Positions 7,182-8,866 of a stretch of DNA of 8,866 nucleotides are shown here, in pieces. Below the pieces are notes generated by a model, which saw only the letters and a list, made by a program, of their open reading frames with translations, was not told the DNA's origin and did not search any database. The DNA comes from an uncultured bacterium (GTDB lineage: Bacteria; Planctomycetota; Phycisphaerae; Phycisphaerales; SM1A02): NCBI GenBank assembly GCA_903914045.1, contig CAIWNO010000055.1:1-8866 (forward strand). The letters run 5' to 3'. The number at the start of each line of letters is the position of its first letter. Position 1 is the stretch's first letter. The position numbers and the translations under genes are program-made.

Positions 7182-7859
7182 CTACTTGCGCGGGGCGCGT
7201 TTGGATGCAGAAGCGGCGGGCTTGCGCGCGGTCTTTCCAACTCGCGCGGGGCGACCCGACACCAAGTAGCGGTCGACGGCTTTGCGAATGGCCACGTGCG
7301 TGGACACCGCGTCCTCGGCGCGAACATGGCGCAGCATGAGTTGGGAAATATCCGCCGCCGAACCAGCCGCGGTGAGAATGTCGGACTCCACCAACAGGCG
7401 AATGGTGGTGCGATCCATGGGGACGGCGTGAATATTCAAGCCCAGTAAACACACCCGCGCCGCCACAAATGATGGGATTCCATCTAGGTTTTCAATGTAA
7501 CTTTTGGCGTCGCGCTTTGGAATGGTGGCGAGATGTTCCAAGCTGACCTTGTGTTGGCGCTTAAAAATATCATGCAAGGCGCGGCGCAACAATACGCAGC
7601 GATCGTGCGCCTCTGGATAACGCACGCCAATCGTTTCGACCATTTCCTTGACAAGCGACACACGCAAGTCGTTGAAGTCAACCATGTCATGGCGAATGCG
7701 AGCCATGGCGTGCTCGGTCTGATCGCGCGAGGCGTCGGTCAGAAGAAAACTTTCAATCAACAACTCGATCAAGTCAGTTGGTGGGGTTGGATCTTTTTCC
7801 GCGTTGGTGCGGACAAATTGGGCGAACTTGGTTGTGTACAGTTCTGGCTTGGCGGTCAT
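7182..7859 (-). CDS. HhH-GPD (endonuclease III fold) protein without catalytic Lys or Fe-S cluster
   Basis: A 225-residue protein. Residues 27-195 follow the endonuclease III layout: a helical start (DLIELLIESFLLTDASRDQT), a helix-hairpin-helix at 125-136 (LDGIPSFVAARV, compare LPGVGRKTANVV in E. coli Nth), then the conserved aspartate D149 in VPMDRTT (compare AVDTHI). The spacing from the position of Nth Lys120 to Asp138 (18 residues) is kept exactly between F131 and D149. The lysine itself is replaced by Phe, and the protein has only two cysteines (88 and 137), so the C-terminal four-Cys cluster loop of Nth/MutY is absent. Residues 202-225 form a Lys/Arg/Ala-rich tail that could bind nucleic acid. 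It could be a monofunctional glycosylase or a non-catalytic DNA- or RNA-binding relative. It lies between rbfA and the TPR gene. The ATG at 7859 is preceded by GAGG at a short four-base spacing. Confidence 0.78.
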   Translation of the reverse strand: MTAKPELYTTKFAQFVRTNAEKDPTPPTDLIELLIESFLLTDASRDQTEHAMARIRHDMVDFNDLRVSLVKEMVETIGVRYPEAHDRCVLLRRALHDIFKRQHKVSLEHLATIPKRDAKSYIENLDGIPSFVAARVCLLGLNIHAVPMDRTTIRLLVESDILTAAGSAADISQLMLRHVRAEDAVSTHVAIRKAVDRYLVSGRPARVGKTARKPAASASKRAPRK

Positions 7860-7949
7860 GATTCCTCAGATTGAATAATTACTTGGGTGCGGGTGTGTGA
7901 AATGAAATTGAAATTGAATTTGAAATGAAATATGAAAATGGATGTCGAA
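7860..7949 (-). other. rbfA to HhH-GPD gap with a 55-base G-free transcript stretch and short direct repeats
   Basis: This is the longest gap between genes in the window. Plus-strand bases 7891-7945 contain no C, so the transcript has no G for 55 bases and is mostly U, A and C in UUUCA-like steps. An 11-base direct repeat TGAAATGAAAT occurs at 7898-7908 and 7921-7931 (plus strand), with a small near-palindrome AAATTGAATTT at 7911-7921. There is no GC-rich hairpin plus U-tract, so no intrinsic terminator. A weak -10-like TAATTAT sits close to the next start on the minus strand, without a convincing -35. Possible roles are a Rho loading site, a ribosome standby or S1-binding leader, or plain low-complexity sequence. 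Confidence 0.5.
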
Positions 7950-8378
7950 TTACTGTGTGTCTTGCTCAGTTGGGGCTTCAGAAGATTCATCCGCGGGGAT
8001 TTCTCCGCGCGCCAAACTGGCCGTGTGCATGGCGGCGTCGAGCGCGGCCTGCTTCTTCAGCGAATCATCAAGTTGAAATTCCAAGCGTGGAAGACGGCGA
8101 ATTTCGATCTTTTTGAACATGCCCGCCTTCAATCGGCCACTGGCATGGCGCAAGGCGGCAATAGCCAACATGCCGCGCTCGGCTGGCAAAACTGAAATAT
8201 GAAATCGCACGGTGGAACGATCGGCAGTCATGACCGCGTCAAGCACGCTGATCAAACACCCTTCAACACGCGGATCGGACAAACCCTCGGCGATGGCCGA
8301 CTGCATGGCGCGACGAAGTCCCGAGGACAATCGTCCAGCGGTGCGTTCATCCGATGGCTCGTGGTCGTTGCGGTTCAT
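7950..8378 (-). CDS. rbfA: Ribosome-binding factor A
   Basis: A 142-residue protein when started at the ATG at 8378, which forms an ATGA overlap with the infB stop. A GTG at 8423 would add 15 residues and a 49-base overlap and is less likely. RbfA binds the 30S subunit near helix 1 of 16S rRNA and helps late maturation, including at low temperature. The KH-like domain covers about residues 9-115: an N-terminal helix (GRLSSGLRRAMQSAIAEG), SDPRVEGCLISVLDAV as the first strands, VRFHISVLP, the helix with the ASG kink (RHASGRLK), then LPRLEFQLDDSLKKQAALDA. All these match the family order. The tail after residue 118 is acidic and probably disordered. The infB-rbfA neighbourhood is the classic bacterial arrangement, which supports the call. 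Expression is probably coupled to infB translation. Confidence 0.93.
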   Translation of the reverse strand: MNRNDHEPSDERTAGRLSSGLRRAMQSAIAEGLSDPRVEGCLISVLDAVMTADRSTVRFHISVLPAERGMLAIAALRHASGRLKAGMFKKIEIRRLPRLEFQLDDSLKKQAALDAAMHTASLARGEIPADESSEAPTEQDTQ

Positions 8379-8866
8379 CGTGTGGCCGGCATTGATCGAG
8401 TCACGGTTGAAGTTCGATAGCACTCAAGCACATCGCCCGCCTTGATGTCGTTGTAACCAACAATCTTCATGCCGCATTCCATGCCGGCGCGAACTTCCTT
8501 GGCGTCGTCCTTGATGCGCTTGAGTTGCTCAAGTCGGCGGTCCTTCTCAATCACAATGCCTTCGCGCGTGACGCGGATTTGCGCGTTGCGCTCCACCACG
8601 CCATCGGTGACATAGCAACCAGCGATCATGCCAACCTTGGAAATCTTGAACACCTCGCGCACTTCGGCGTGGCCTAGAACTTCCAACTTAATTTCCGGCG
8701 TCAACAAGCCGCTGGCGGCTTGGGTGACATCGTCCACCAACTCATAAATGACTTCATACAGCCTAATTTCAACGTTTTTACGTTCCGCCAACGCGCGCGC
8801 CTTGCTGCTGCTGGTGACATTGAAACCAAGAATAATGGAGCCCGTGGCCTCCGCCAAAGAGACATC
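8375..8866 (-). CDS. infB: Translation initiation factor IF-2, C-terminal part
   Basis: The last 163 residues of IF-2, with the 5' part beyond the window. The frame is open from base 8866. IF-2 is the GTPase that brings initiator fMet-tRNA to the 30S subunit and promotes subunit joining. The visible part holds the end of domain IVa (SLAEATGSIILGFNV, then VEIRLYEVIYELVDDVTQA) and the fMet-tRNA-binding domain IVb: LGHAEVREVFKISKVGMIAG, VVERNAQIRVTREG, LKRIKDDAKEVRAGMECG and DIKAGDVLECYR near the end. The GTP-binding domain is not in view. The short tail after the last strand ends in SMPATR. The stop overlaps the rbfA start by four bases. Confidence 0.96.
   Translation of the reverse strand, partial: DVSLAEATGSIILGFNVTSSSKARALAERKNVEIRLYEVIYELVDDVTQAASGLLTPEIKLEVLGHAEVREVFKISKVGMIAGCYVTDGVVERNAQIRVTREGIVIEKDRRLEQLKRIKDDAKEVRAGMECGMKIVGYNDIKAGDVLECYRTSTVTRSMPATR

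Noticed and set aside
7174..7452. 93-residue N-terminal extension of the TPR protein
   Set aside because: It is Arg/His/Gly-rich, overlaps the HhH-GPD gene almost entirely, and would bury the clear signal peptide that starts at 7173.

Overview
The window reads as one continuous stretch of bacterial chromosome. All seven genes lie on the minus strand, so transcription runs from base 8866 towards base 1. There are no RNA genes, insertion sequences, phage genes or CRISPR arrays. The organism is probably a planctomycete, possibly of the Phycisphaerae. I infer this from the style of YebC (RGKIWSKLSR near the N-terminus), from an endonuclease III-like protein without an iron-sulphur cluster of a type I associate with Planctomycetota, and from secreted TPR and lipoprotein genes. 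No database search supports the placement.

Layout in transcription order: (1) the 3' end of infB (initiation factor IF-2), cut by the window edge; (2) rbfA, joined to infB by an ATGA overlap; (3) a 90-base gap holding a 55-base stretch with no G on the transcribed strand; (4) a 225-residue HhH-GPD (endonuclease III fold) protein without the catalytic lysine or the Fe-S cysteines; (5) a 1203-residue secreted TPR protein; (6) yebC, joined to the TPR gene by a TAATG overlap; (7) a 680-residue lipoprotein with a small N-terminal domain followed by a very long Pro/Glu-rich tail containing three different in-frame tandem repeats; (8) a TVP38/DedA-type (VTT domain) membrane protein running off the left edge.

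The genes are tightly packed: two overlaps and gaps of 8, 34, 61 and 90 bases. No convincing intrinsic terminator was seen, so much of the window may be one operon. The upstream part concerns translation and ribosome assembly (IF-2, RbfA, later YebC). The downstream part is cell envelope (TPR protein, lipoprotein, VTT protein). The most interesting points are yebC lying directly before an extremely proline-rich gene, the degenerate HhH-GPD protein inside a translation operon, and the three independent repeat arrays in the lipoprotein. No clearly new multi-gene system was recognised.
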